Shown here piece by piece: positions 44,456 through 52,449 of a stretch of DNA of 64,000 nt; position 1 is the first letter of the stretch; each line of letters starts with the position of its first letter. A model generated the notes under the pieces. That model made no database searches, was not told where the DNA came from, and saw nothing but the letters and a program-made list of their open reading frames with translations. This stretch comes from Tenacibaculum sp. 190524A02b. GTDB lineage: Bacteria > Bacteroidota > Bacteroidia > Flavobacteriales > Flavobacteriaceae. The position numbers and the translations under genes were made by a program. The stretch is taken from assembly GCF_964036645.1 (NCBI RefSeq), contig NZ_OZ038525.1, positions 4,778,001 through 4,842,000 on the forward strand, in the 5' to 3' direction.

Positions 44456-45285
44456 GACATTTCTGGTAAAATTAGTAAAGGTATTTTACTACTAAAAGTA
44501 ACTTTTTTAATAACATCTTCGTTTAATAATTTATTAAAGAAATTATAATGATGATTGATGAGAACTAGTAATTGTCCGTTAGATTCTTCCACATATTTTT
44601 GAAGAGTGTATGATTCAGATTCTTCCCAGCTAAGCTTTTTATAATGAGTTTGTAAATCTTGTAATAATTCTCTTAGATTTACTTTATGAGTTCTTTGCTT
44701 ATTTGTTAAAGCCTCTTCGATAGAAAGATTTACAATTTCCACATTGCAGCGTTTCATATTACTCAATCTAATTAATGGATGAAGTTCTGTTCTATTAAAA
44801 GGTCTTTTATAGTTTGTAGAAAGGATAATCCTGTCTATATTTTTATACTTATATTCTGTAGGAACTACCAATATAGGTGTATAGTCAATTGCTCTGATTA
44901 TTTTAACTGTATTCGTTCCAATAAAGGTTTGCGCCAAACTTTTGGCGCCTTTTGTACCACATATCACCAAATCAATTTTCTCTTCTTTAATAGTTTCCTT
45001 TATGGCATTTGTTAAAGAGTTAGAATCGGCAATAGCATGATATGAAAAACCTTTATTTTCTCTATTGAGAATATCAACCAAATATTTCAATTCATCTTCA
45101 ATTTCATCGTCCATTTGACTAAACCATTTCTCATTATATTCCTCACTTAATAAGTAAGATCTTTCGCCTATATAAACATCCAATAAAAAGATATTTATAT
45201 TCTGTTCTGCAAAAAGTTTTTTAGTATAATTTAATGCATTAATTGCTGTTTCTGAGAAATCATAAGGAATTAAAATATTTTTCAT
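44452..45285 (-). CDS. Universal stress protein (tandem UspA domains)
   Basis: 277 residues holding two Usp domains. The first has ILIPYDFSETAINALNYTKKLF and, near residue 110-128, VICGTKGAKSLAQTFIGTNTVKII, a variant of the G-x2-G-x9-G nucleotide-binding motif. The second is more degenerate (RIILSTNYKRPF; QLLVLINHHYNFFNKLL; VPLLILPE). Usp proteins accumulate under stress and bind ATP in many cases. It shares an operon with TerB-like proteins and the CorA-like transporter. Confidence 0.88.
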   Translation of the reverse strand: MKNILIPYDFSETAINALNYTKKLFAEQNINIFLLDVYIGERSYLLSEEYNEKWFSQMDDEIEDELKYLVDILNRENKGFSYHAIADSNSLTNAIKETIKEEKIDLVICGTKGAKSLAQTFIGTNTVKIIRAIDYTPILVVPTEYKYKNIDRIILSTNYKRPFNRTELHPLIRLSNMKRCNVEIVNLSIEEALTNKQRTHKVNLRELLQDLQTHYKKLSWEESESYTLQKYVEESNGQLLVLINHHYNFFNKLLNEDVIKKVTFSSKIPLLILPEMS

Positions 45286-45297
45286 TTGATTTATTTA

Positions 45298-45723
45298 TTA
45301 AATAATACTTAATATTTTTTTGTAATCATCAAAATCTATATCTGCATTAAATATATTCAATGATTTTTTTATAATAGATTTAGCAGAGTCTTCACTAAAT
45401 CCTAATTGAATTGCGTATCGTAGGACTAAATCACTTTCTTCTTTATCAATTCTATGATCAGAAAGAATGATTTTAAACAAATCTAACAAACGCTCAAGTC
45501 TATCATCTATATTGTTTTGAGGTATAATTGGATATTTGTTTGGAGTTTTTAGGACTTCTTTATATTCTTCCTCAGTTATATCCAATTTTTTAACAAACCG
45601 ATTAATGATTAATTGTTCATCCGAGTTCAATTCACCATCTACTAATGCTATATTTAATATTGCAGAAAAGTGTGCCATATTGTTTCTATGAATACTTGAT
45701 TCAAAAAGATCTATTATTCCCAT
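45298..45723 (-). CDS. TerB-family protein
   Basis: 141 residues. HFSAILNIALVDGELNSDEQLIINRFVKKLDITEEEYKEVL near the start and DLFKIILSDHRIDKEESDLVLRYAIQLGFSEDSAKSII near the end are the two acidic helix pairs of the TerB domain (tellurite-resistance and stress related). The DG-(E/x) and DxRID turns may bind metal. It is 12 bp from the universal stress gene. Confidence 0.85.
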   Translation of the reverse strand: MGIIDLFESSIHRNNMAHFSAILNIALVDGELNSDEQLIINRFVKKLDITEEEYKEVLKTPNKYPIIPQNNIDDRLERLLDLFKIILSDHRIDKEESDLVLRYAIQLGFSEDSAKSIIKKSLNIFNADIDFDDYKKILSII

Positions 45724-45741
45724 TGTTTATTTTTTAGTTAT

Positions 45742-46152
45742 TTACATAAAAATTTCACCTTTCTCTTTAAAGGTTTTAAATTCAATATGATAGTTGTTTG
45801 GATCCTGAACGAAAAACGAACTTTGTTCTCCATTTTGATCTTCAAAAAACGTTGTTTTAATAATTGTGTCAGTAGACCATCTATTTATTCTATCATAAAT
45901 ACTTTCCCAGTTTTCATAGTTTAGTATAATACCAAAATGAAATGTCGGTAATTGATTATCTTCTAAAACATAAAATGGGTATTGGAAAGTATATTCCTCT
46001 ACTTTAACAAAAGTTAATTGCGTTCCGTATAGATTAAAATCTACCCATTTACTAGTAGATCTACCTATTTCTAGTCCTAATTCTTCCGTATAATACTGTA
46101 AGGTCTCATTTAGATCCTTACAAGGAAGGGATATGTGAAAGTTTAATTCCAT
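45742..46152 (-). CDS. VOC (glyoxalase-fold) protein
   Basis: 136 residues. It starts LNFHISLPCKDLNETLQYYTEELGLEIGRS and ends SSFFVQDPNNYHIEFKTF, typical of the vicinal-oxygen-chelate family with His and Glu metal ligands (H5 region and E near 125). Substrate is unknown. Family members remove toxic aldehydes or bind antibiotics, so detoxification fits the stress island. Confidence 0.85.
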   Translation of the reverse strand: MELNFHISLPCKDLNETLQYYTEELGLEIGRSTSKWVDFNLYGTQLTFVKVEEYTFQYPFYVLEDNQLPTFHFGIILNYENWESIYDRINRWSTDTIIKTTFFEDQNGEQSSFFVQDPNNYHIEFKTFKEKGEIFM

Positions 46153-46154
46153 AA

Positions 46155-46454
46155 TTAAGTTAATTCTAAATCATCTAATCTTAAAACGATAAAATCTTCA
46201 TCGTCTAAATCCTCCATAATTTCAGTATAGTACAATTGAAATTTTTTTCCTTTGAATTCTAATGTTCTTAAATCGTATTTTTCTAAAACTTTTTTATTTA
46301 CTTCTTCAAAAACAATTTCATCATATTCATCATTTTGAGTATTTCTGAAATAATAGTACCCACTCTCGTGACGTAAAAACACTCCTTGAGTATTTGCATC
46401 TTGAAAAGAACTGTAATATCCCATCCGTAATGGTTTAAAAATATTCATTATCAA
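46155..46454 (-). CDS. Small beta-rich protein, family B copy 2
   Basis: 99 residues without signal peptide; a start at 46448 (MNIFKPLRM) is equally possible. The pattern GVFLRHESGYYYFRN...DEIVFEEVNKKVLEKYDL...GKKFQLYYTEI..DLDDEDFIVLRLDDLEL matches that of the 51773 gene and more loosely the 40265 gene. This is the cytoplasmic member of the set. Its start overlaps the stop of the 46435 gene. Confidence 0.6.
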   Translation of the reverse strand: MIMNIFKPLRMGYYSSFQDANTQGVFLRHESGYYYFRNTQNDEYDEIVFEEVNKKVLEKYDLRTLEFKGKKFQLYYTEIMEDLDDEDFIVLRLDDLELT

Positions 46455-46692
46455 AATCGTTAAACGATTCTCTATCTTCGGAATAATCTTCTATAGTTTG
46501 ATTAAGTTGTTTGTTAATCTTGACTAAGTAAATTGTATCCTCTGTTTTAACCTCTACAGCTTTTGTGGTTTGTCCTTGAGAGTTTTGAAAGGAAATAATA
46601 TCTTCATACTCATATCCATCTGGATATTTTGCTACTAATAAATCTAATATATTAGTTGTTAGCTTACTATATTCAACAATAACTCTTTTCAT
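46435..46692 (-). CDS. Hypothetical protein (85 aa)
   Basis: A small acidic protein: LLVAKYPDGYEYEDIISFQNSQGQTTKAVEVKTEDTIYLVKI, then a Asp/Glu-rich tail (IEDYSEDRESFNDFDNEYF). It lies 1 bp after the deoxyhypusine-synthase-like stop and overlaps the next gene. In flavobacterial stress and polyamine clusters such small acidic proteins occur, but I know no function for it. Confidence 0.6.
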   Translation of the reverse strand: MKRVIVEYSKLTTNILDLLVAKYPDGYEYEDIISFQNSQGQTTKAVEVKTEDTIYLVKINKQLNQTIEDYSEDRESFNDFDNEYF

Positions 46693-46693
46693 T

Positions 46694-47662
46694 TTACATG
46701 TTTAAAAGATACGCAAAAATTAATGGAGCAACAATAGTGGCATCACTTTCAATAATGAATTTTGGAGTATCTATGTCTAGTTTACCCCAAGTGATTTTTT
46801 CATTAGGAACTGCTCCAGAATAAGAACCATAACTTGTTGTCGAATCTGAAATTTGACAGAAATAGCTCCAAAAAGGAGTGTTTTCTTGTTCCATATCTTG
46901 ATAAAGCATTGGTACTACACAAATAGGAAAATCGCCAGCAATTCCTCCTCCAATTTGGAAAAAGCCAATTCCATTGTTCGAATTATTAGTATACCAATCT
47001 GCTAAAAAGGTCATGTATTCAATTCCACTTTTCATCGTAGAAGCTTTCAATTCTCCTTTTAAAACATAGGAAGCAAAAATATTTCCCATAGTAGAATCTT
47101 CCCATCCTGGAACTACCATTGGTAAATTCTTTTCAGCTGCAGCGTACATCCAAGAATCTTTAATATCTATTTCATAATATTCTTCTAATACTCCTGATAA
47201 TAATAATTTGTACATAAATTCATGCGGAAAATAGCGTTCTCCATTTTTTTCAGCATCCTTCCAAATCTTTAAAATATGCTTTTGTAATCTTCGAAAAGCT
47301 TCTTCCTCTGGTATGCAAGTGTCTGTTACTCGGTTTAAGCCTTTTAATAATAAATCCCATTCATCTTGAGGCGTTAAATCACGATAGTTTGGAACTCTTT
47401 TATAATGAGAATGTGCCACTAAATTCATGATATCTTCCTCCAAATTGGCTCCTGTGCATGAAATAATGTGCACTTTGTCTTGACGAATCATTTCAGCAAA
47501 AATTTTTCCTAATTCCGCAGTACTCATAGCACCAGCTAAAGAAATTAACATTTTAGCTCCTTGCTCTAATTGAGTTTCGTAACCTTTGGCAGCATCTACT
47601 AACGATGCTGCATTAAAGTGTAAAAAGTATTTTTCTATAAAATTTGTAATTGGTTTGTTCAT
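46694..47662 (-). CDS. Deoxyhypusine-synthase-family enzyme (polyamine transfer)
   Basis: 322 residues. The motifs SLAGAMSTAELGKIFAEMI, ISCTGANLEEDIMNLVAHSHY, FFQIGGGIAGDFPICVVPML and the active-site-type TWGKLD (Lys near residue 295) place it in the deoxyhypusine synthase fold. Bacteria generally lack eIF5A, so bacterial members are expected to transfer an aminobutyl group between polyamines, for example forming homospermidine. It follows arginine decarboxylase and agmatinase in the same operon, which supply putrescine. The exact product is unknown. Confidence 0.88.
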   Translation of the reverse strand: MNKPITNFIEKYFLHFNAASLVDAAKGYETQLEQGAKMLISLAGAMSTAELGKIFAEMIRQDKVHIISCTGANLEEDIMNLVAHSHYKRVPNYRDLTPQDEWDLLLKGLNRVTDTCIPEEEAFRRLQKHILKIWKDAEKNGERYFPHEFMYKLLLSGVLEEYYEIDIKDSWMYAAAEKNLPMVVPGWEDSTMGNIFASYVLKGELKASTMKSGIEYMTFLADWYTNNSNNGIGFFQIGGGIAGDFPICVVPMLYQDMEQENTPFWSYFCQISDSTTSYGSYSGAVPNEKITWGKLDIDTPKFIIESDATIVAPLIFAYLLNM

Positions 47663-47664
47663 TT

Positions 47665-48435
47665 TTATAATATTTTTTCGATTAAAACTTGTACGATTTC
47701 AAATAAGATAAGAAGGATGATTATCCATTCTAGCATGCTACTATATTTATGATGGATGATATCACTAAATAGGTCTAAATTTTCTTTTATTACGTTTAGA
47801 CTATTTTCAATACCCTGATGTCTTTTTGCAACATCCAGCTCATCTTTTAACTTGTAATCTAAAACTGACAGTTCTTTGTCACTCCAAGCTACTTCTGGTG
47901 AGTCAAATACAAACAAGTTTTCGGCTATGTTGTTTTTTAGATTTAAAGTTCTGCCTATAAACTTGCGCATTTTTGTTTTTGATAGTTTAAAGTTTCCTGT
48001 GTGCTCAAGCTGTCGAGAATACACCATGGTTTTCTCATGCAAATCAGAAGCCTTGTTCACATAATTCATTAGCGCTACTGATTGTGCCAAATTCAACATA
48101 ATAATATGCGCTATATCATCATGGAGCTCTTTAATTTGTATACTTCCAAAATCAACTTCTATATCGTCATTTATGGTTATTTCATACTCTTCAGAAAGCA
48201 TTGTTTCCATATTGTTTTTAGTTCCATTTAAATACTCTAAAACAGTTACTATTTCAAAATTCTCACAATTTAAAAACACTACACTGCCATAGTTTTTTAA
48301 GTAGATGTAAGATTCCTTATTTGTTTTATATAGAATAAAAGTATGCTCCCTTTTTAACAATTGATACTTGGAAAACCAATTTCGGATTCTACTCAGATCT
48401 ATTTGAACTTCTAAATGATATGCTTTGACTAACAT
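47665..48435 (-). CDS. RMD1/DUF155-family membrane protein
   Basis: 256 residues. The N-terminal alpha/beta part (YLKNYGSVVFLNCENFEI) and the central helices (YSRQLEHTGNFKLSKTKMRKFIGRTLNLKNNIAENLFVFDSPEVAWSD) are typical of DUF155. A C-terminal membrane helix (MLEWIIILLILFEIVQVLIEKIL) anchors it. The family is conserved in yeast mitochondria and bacteria without a clear enzymatic role. It lies between agmatinase and the deoxyhypusine-synthase-like gene, 2 bp from each. Confidence 0.85.
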   Translation of the reverse strand: MLVKAYHLEVQIDLSRIRNWFSKYQLLKREHTFILYKTNKESYIYLKNYGSVVFLNCENFEIVTVLEYLNGTKNNMETMLSEEYEITINDDIEVDFGSIQIKELHDDIAHIIMLNLAQSVALMNYVNKASDLHEKTMVYSRQLEHTGNFKLSKTKMRKFIGRTLNLKNNIAENLFVFDSPEVAWSDKELSVLDYKLKDELDVAKRHQGIENSLNVIKENLDLFSDIIHHKYSSMLEWIIILLILFEIVQVLIEKIL

Positions 48436-48437
48436 TT

Positions 48438-49370
48438 TTAATATTCTTCGTATTCGTCTTCTCTAAACTTAGAGATAGCTTTATGTTCCTTTTTGTCTTC
48501 TTCATCTTCATCTTCTTCGTTTAAGTAAAACTTATAGCTTAACATCTTGTAGTATAATTTGGCCATTAAAAAATCTGATGATTTATCAAGTTCATTGGGA
48601 CATAGCTCTACAATATCAAATCCTACAACGTTTCTTTCTTCAAAAACGCGACGTAAAAAATCTAATGTTTCATACCAAAGTAATCCTCCTGGCTCTGGTG
48701 TTCCAGTACTAGGCATAATTGATGGGTCTAAAGCATCTAAATCAAATGTTATAAAGATATTATCAGTTAATTGATCTAGTACATCGTCAACCCAATCTTC
48801 ATTTACAGCCATGTCATGTGCAAAGAAAACTTTTTCCATGTTCATTGAGGATTTTTCAGAGACGTCCATACTACGAATACCTACTTGTACTAAATTGGTG
48901 TTTTGACTTGCTTCATAAACTGCACAAGCATGATTACAAGTCGAACCTTCGTATTCTTTTCGTAAATCGGCATGAGCATCAATATGTAAAACAGAGATGT
49001 TATTAAAACATTCGTCAAAGGCACGGATAGTACCTATAGATATAGAATGTTCTCCACCAACAATAGTTACAAACTTCTTTTTATTAATGTATTTTTTTAC
49101 TTCCGAATGTACTGCCTCTACCATCGCTTCTGGTGAAGAATTTTCAGTTATAGCTTCCGTTAAATACACTCCTTCCTTATATACTTCGCTATTGGTTTCG
49201 ATATCGTATAATTCCATATTTTCTGATGCTTGTAAGAATGCATCAGGCCCTTTATCTGCACCTTTTTGCCAAGTACTAGTACCGTCATAAGGCACAGGAA
49301 TAAGTACAATATTTGCTTTTTCTAACTTTGCGTATTGGTCTGGTATACCAGCGTAATTTTTCGTGTTCAT
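48438..49370 (-). CDS. speB: Agmatinase
   Basis: 310 residues from the ATG at 49370 (MNTKNYAGIPDQYAKLEKA). The longer frame reaches into the decarboxylase gene and is unlikely. The arginase-family metal motifs are GGEHSISIG, HIDAHADLRKEYEG and FDLDALDPSIMPSTGTPEPGG. It would convert agmatine to putrescine and urea, taking the product of the upstream decarboxylase. An acidic C-terminal tail (EEDEDEEDKKEH) is added. Confidence 0.9.
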   Translation of the reverse strand: MNTKNYAGIPDQYAKLEKANIVLIPVPYDGTSTWQKGADKGPDAFLQASENMELYDIETNSEVYKEGVYLTEAITENSSPEAMVEAVHSEVKKYINKKKFVTIVGGEHSISIGTIRAFDECFNNISVLHIDAHADLRKEYEGSTCNHACAVYEASQNTNLVQVGIRSMDVSEKSSMNMEKVFFAHDMAVNEDWVDDVLDQLTDNIFITFDLDALDPSIMPSTGTPEPGGLLWYETLDFLRRVFEERNVVGFDIVELCPNELDKSSDFLMAKLYYKMLSYKFYLNEEDEDEEDKKEHKAISKFREDEYEEY

Positions 49371-49425
49371 TTTAGTTTTAATTGTTGTGTTATTACTCTT
49401 AAAATTTTCAGAATAACTAAACGTT

Positions 49426-50817
49426 TTAATACCCAAGAATTGATAAAAATTCTTCACTTTTTTGTTGATCTTTAAACAGTTTGGTTGTGAGCTTTCCATT
49501 TTCGTTTATGTCTATTAACACATGTTTTGGGTGTGGAATTAAACAGTGTTGTAATCCGCCAAAACCTCCAATAGTTTCCTGATAAGCTCCCGTGTTAAAA
49601 AAGCCCACATATAGTGGTTTTTCTTTCTCGTAAACAGGAAGGTAAATTGCGTTAGTGTGCTGCTCTGAATTGTAATAATCATCACTATCACATGTTAATC
49701 CACCTAGTAAAACTCGTTCATATTTATCATTCCATTTGTTCACAGGAAGCATAATAAATCGTTTATTAATAGCCCAAGTATCTGGCATTGTGGTAATAAA
49801 AGATGAATTGATCATGTTCCATCTTTCACGGTCGTTTTGCTTTTTTTGATACAATACTTCATAAATTGCTCCACTTGCTTCGCCTACTGTAAAGCTTCCA
49901 AACTCTGTGAAAATATGAGGAACATCAACTTTTGCTTCTTCACAAGCTTTGTTTATTTGGTTAATGATTTCATCTACCATATATTCATAATCATAGTCAA
50001 AAGCTAATGAGTTTTTAATTGGAAACCCTCCTCCAATATTTAAGCTGTCTAAGGATGGACATACTTTTTTTAAGTTGATGTATACTTTTAGACATTTTAA
50101 TAACTCATTCCAATAATATGCGTTGTCTTTAATACCTGTATTGATAAAAAAGTGTAGCATTTTTAGTTCTACCTGTGGGTTATTAGCTATTTCACGTTCA
50201 TAAAATGATACAATGTTTTTATAGCCAATACCCAGTCTGCTTGTATAAAACTCAAATTTTGGTTCTTCCTCTGAAGCGATACGAATACCAACTTTGAACT
50301 TGCTTTTTGTCTCATCTAATAGCAAGTTAAGTTCTTCATAATTATCAATAATTGGAATACAATTTGAATGTCCTCCGTCAATTAAACTGATAATGTTTGC
50401 TATATATTGATCTCGTTTAAAACCATTGCATAGCACATACGCGTTGTCTTTAAGTTTTCCTTCATTTTTTAGTGCTTTAACAATATCGATATCAAAAGCA
50501 GATGATGTTTCAATATGAATGTCATTTTTTAGTGCTTCGTCTAACACGTATTTAAAATGTGAACTTTTAGTACAGTAACTGTAATTATATGTTCCTTTAT
50601 AATTGTGTTTTTCAATAGCATTTGAAAACCATTGTTTTGCACGGTTAATGTTTTCTGATATTTTAGGAAGGTAGGTAAACTTTAAAGGAGCCCCATACTG
50701 GTTTACTAATTCCATAATATCAATGTTGTGAAAAAATAAATTGTTTTTTTCTGTATGAAATTCCGCTTGAGGAAAATCAAATGTTTGCTCTATTAAATCT
50801 TTATATCTAGTATTCAT
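49426..50817 (-). CDS. speA: Arginine decarboxylase (PLP fold III)
   Basis: 463 residues. The PLP lysine lies in SYCTKSSHFK near residue 84. GGGFPIKNS near 268 and the late FNTGAYQETIGGFGG region complete the fold III decarboxylase signature. It is shorter than E. coli SpeA (over 600 residues) but has the length of the Flavobacteriia arginine decarboxylase usually followed by agmatinase and a deoxyhypusine-synthase-like gene. It would make agmatine from arginine. A hairpin 55 bp upstream (50872-50898) may attenuate its transcript. Confidence 0.88.
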   Translation of the reverse strand: MNTRYKDLIEQTFDFPQAEFHTEKNNLFFHNIDIMELVNQYGAPLKFTYLPKISENINRAKQWFSNAIEKHNYKGTYNYSYCTKSSHFKYVLDEALKNDIHIETSSAFDIDIVKALKNEGKLKDNAYVLCNGFKRDQYIANIISLIDGGHSNCIPIIDNYEELNLLLDETKSKFKVGIRIASEEEPKFEFYTSRLGIGYKNIVSFYEREIANNPQVELKMLHFFINTGIKDNAYYWNELLKCLKVYINLKKVCPSLDSLNIGGGFPIKNSLAFDYDYEYMVDEIINQINKACEEAKVDVPHIFTEFGSFTVGEASGAIYEVLYQKKQNDRERWNMINSSFITTMPDTWAINKRFIMLPVNKWNDKYERVLLGGLTCDSDDYYNSEQHTNAIYLPVYEKEKPLYVGFFNTGAYQETIGGFGGLQHCLIPHPKHVLIDINENGKLTTKLFKDQQKSEEFLSILGY

Positions 50818-51225
50818 TTTTTAGGTTTATTTTGCTTGAATTTCCTGTACGGACAGATAATTCAAAAAATGGTTTCGGCATATTGCTGAAACTTTTTTAA
50901 ATGCATTGGAAACAAACGTTACTGCTACCTTGTAGCGAGTTTGTTATAAAAAAATAAAATGATACTTAGACTCGTAGTGCTAAACAACCACCGCACTGAA
51001 TGTCAAAATTCAGTGGTAAAGAGTATTTTTTTGAAGATGAAGACACCTTAATTTTTTCGTTGTATTTTCCTAATACAAAACAACCTTTTGTCTTCTCATA
51101 AAAGTTGTTTACGAAATAAGCAAAACGTAACATTTAACTTATCTAATAAGATTGCGGTAAATGTAAACTATTTTTTAATACAAAAAACTTTTTTAATATT
51201 TTTTTTAAAAAAAATAACTAATTGG
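50818..51225. promoter_or_regulatory. Structured leader upstream of speA (408 bp)
   Basis: No coding frame is seen. Three stems are visible: GTTTCGGCA-TAT-TGCTGAAAC followed by a T-run in both directions (50872-50898), CACTGAAT-GTCAAA-ATTCAGTG (50994-51015), and AACAAC..GTTGTT with an inner TTTT..AAAA (51079-51111). The first may be an attenuator for the polyamine operon on the minus strand. No match to the GTGACCAA-N13-CGTC motif is found here. Confidence 0.45.
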
Positions 51226-51717
51226 TTATTTGGGAGTTATTAATTCTATTCCTTTATATAAGATGATAATATTAGGAATAGTAATATGTTTATTGTCTTC
51301 AGGTAGAAAGAGTAGAGTATAAAAACCTGTAATATCTTTTACTTCACCTGTTAAATCATAATCTTTATCCAGAATTTTTATTGTATTTCCAATACGCATA
51401 GGATGATAAAAGAATAGAATAATACTTGCAGTTAGGTTTGATAACATTGACCATTGAGCAAAAAAACCTACCCCTAAAACAGCTAATATTGATGTAGCAA
51501 ATACACCAAATTGTTTAAACTCAATTCCTAAAATTAATAAGAGTAGAAAAAATGAAGTAATAAGATAAAAGAGATAAAACAAATTAAGAATTAATTTTCT
51601 TCTATGTGGTTCTATTGAATTTTTAACAATATAGGATTTTGTTAATCTTTTTGTTAGGCTTATTACCGTAAATAAAGCTAATAATAGTATGGAAATTTGA
51701 ATAACTATAGTGTACAT
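51226..51717 (-). CDS. Short MscS-type channel protein
   Basis: 163 residues: about three helices (IVIQISILLLALFTVISL; LFYLFYLITSFFLLLLILGI), then the pore helix AVLGVGFFAQWSMLSNLTASIILFF and a truncated beta domain (GEVKDITGFYTLLFLPEDNKHITIPN). It is much shorter than the other MscS protein (40626) and lacks a full cytoplasmic cage. It may be a minimal channel or a subunit. A terminator separates it from the preceding family B gene. Confidence 0.8.
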   Translation of the reverse strand: MYTIVIQISILLLALFTVISLTKRLTKSYIVKNSIEPHRRKLILNLFYLFYLITSFFLLLLILGIEFKQFGVFATSILAVLGVGFFAQWSMLSNLTASIILFFYHPMRIGNTIKILDKDYDLTGEVKDITGFYTLLFLPEDNKHITIPNIIILYKGIELITPK

Positions 51718-51731
51718 TTTTTTGTATGCTT

Positions 51732-51759
51732 AAAAAACCTCATTCAATTTGAATGAGGT
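51732..51759 (-). terminator. Terminator after the family B gene
   Basis: Hairpin ACCTCATTCAA/TTGAATGAGGT followed on the minus strand by a U-run. It lies between the 51773 gene and the short MscS gene. Confidence 0.8.
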
Positions 51760-51772
51760 CTGTTTATAAAAA

Positions 51773-52114
51773 TTATTCAACTAGTTTTAAAGATTCTAAG
51801 ATTAACTCCATGGAGTAATCTTCATCATCTTCAGATTCGACTATTGAATAAATGATTTCGAATTTTTTACCTATTGTGATTTCTTCATCTAATTTAAATT
51901 CTATTATAAACTCCTTTTTAACTTTTTCGAAAGTGATAGTTTCTACCTCTCCATTGGTGTCAAAAGAAAAACTGTATCCCATTTCATCAAATCCTTCATA
52001 TTTTCCAATTATTTTAATAGGATCAAGTGTATTATAATAAGTTAAGACAGAACTTGCCATTAATATTGAAGATAAAACAGCTATAAGCGTAAACTTTAAA
52101 AATTTAATATTCAT
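51773..52114 (-). CDS. Membrane-anchored small beta-rich protein, family B copy 3
   Basis: 113 residues with an N-terminal helix or signal (FLKFTLIAVLSSILMASSVLTYY). The core GKYEGFDEMGYSFSFDTNGEVETITFEKVKKEFIIEFKLDEEITIGKKFEIIYSIVES..DDEDYSMELILESLKLVE shares its pattern with the 40265 and 46155 genes. It is the first gene of the minus-strand series. A weak ECF-like site (TTGAACCA-N13-CGTT, 52194-52218) lies about 80 bp upstream. Confidence 0.6.
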   Translation of the reverse strand: MNIKFLKFTLIAVLSSILMASSVLTYYNTLDPIKIIGKYEGFDEMGYSFSFDTNGEVETITFEKVKKEFIIEFKLDEEITIGKKFEIIYSIVESEDDEDYSMELILESLKLVE

Positions 52115-52449
52115 TTCCTTTTAGTTTTTAATTAATAATAATAAATCTTGGAAATTAACCACAACAAGTCCAAGTTGCTTTTAGCAAAAATTAAACGATA
52201 ATTATGCTCGTGGTTCAAAGGAAATGATGTTACATAAGCTTCAATTTTATATAATCAAAAATACTCTTTAATTTTAATATAATTAAAAAAAAATATTTAA
52301 TTTTTTTTATGAAAATAATATTTTTCAATACGTGTTTAATTTGTTGGTTATTAAGGGTTTGAAGTGTGTTTAAATGTTTTTGGATTTTATATACAACTAA
52401 TTGTTTTTTGGCGTATTATTGGAAAGATAAAATAATTAAATAAAACAAA
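52115..52449. other. Divergent promoter region (335 bp)
   Basis: This space separates the minus-strand stress genes from the plus-strand ligase/hydrolase pair. It is very A/T-rich. It has a degenerate copy of the ECF motif on the minus strand (52194-52218: 5 of 8 and 3 of 4 matches, spacer 13). I see no gene and no terminator. Confidence 0.4.

Noticed and set aside
50818..51225. Fourth ECF motif before speA
   Set aside because: The ACGG..TGGTTTC text has the wrong spacing and poor box matches.
52194..52218. ECF-type promoter before the 51773 gene
   Set aside because: The spacer is 13, but only 5 of 8 and 3 of 4 box positions match; mentioned only as a weak site.
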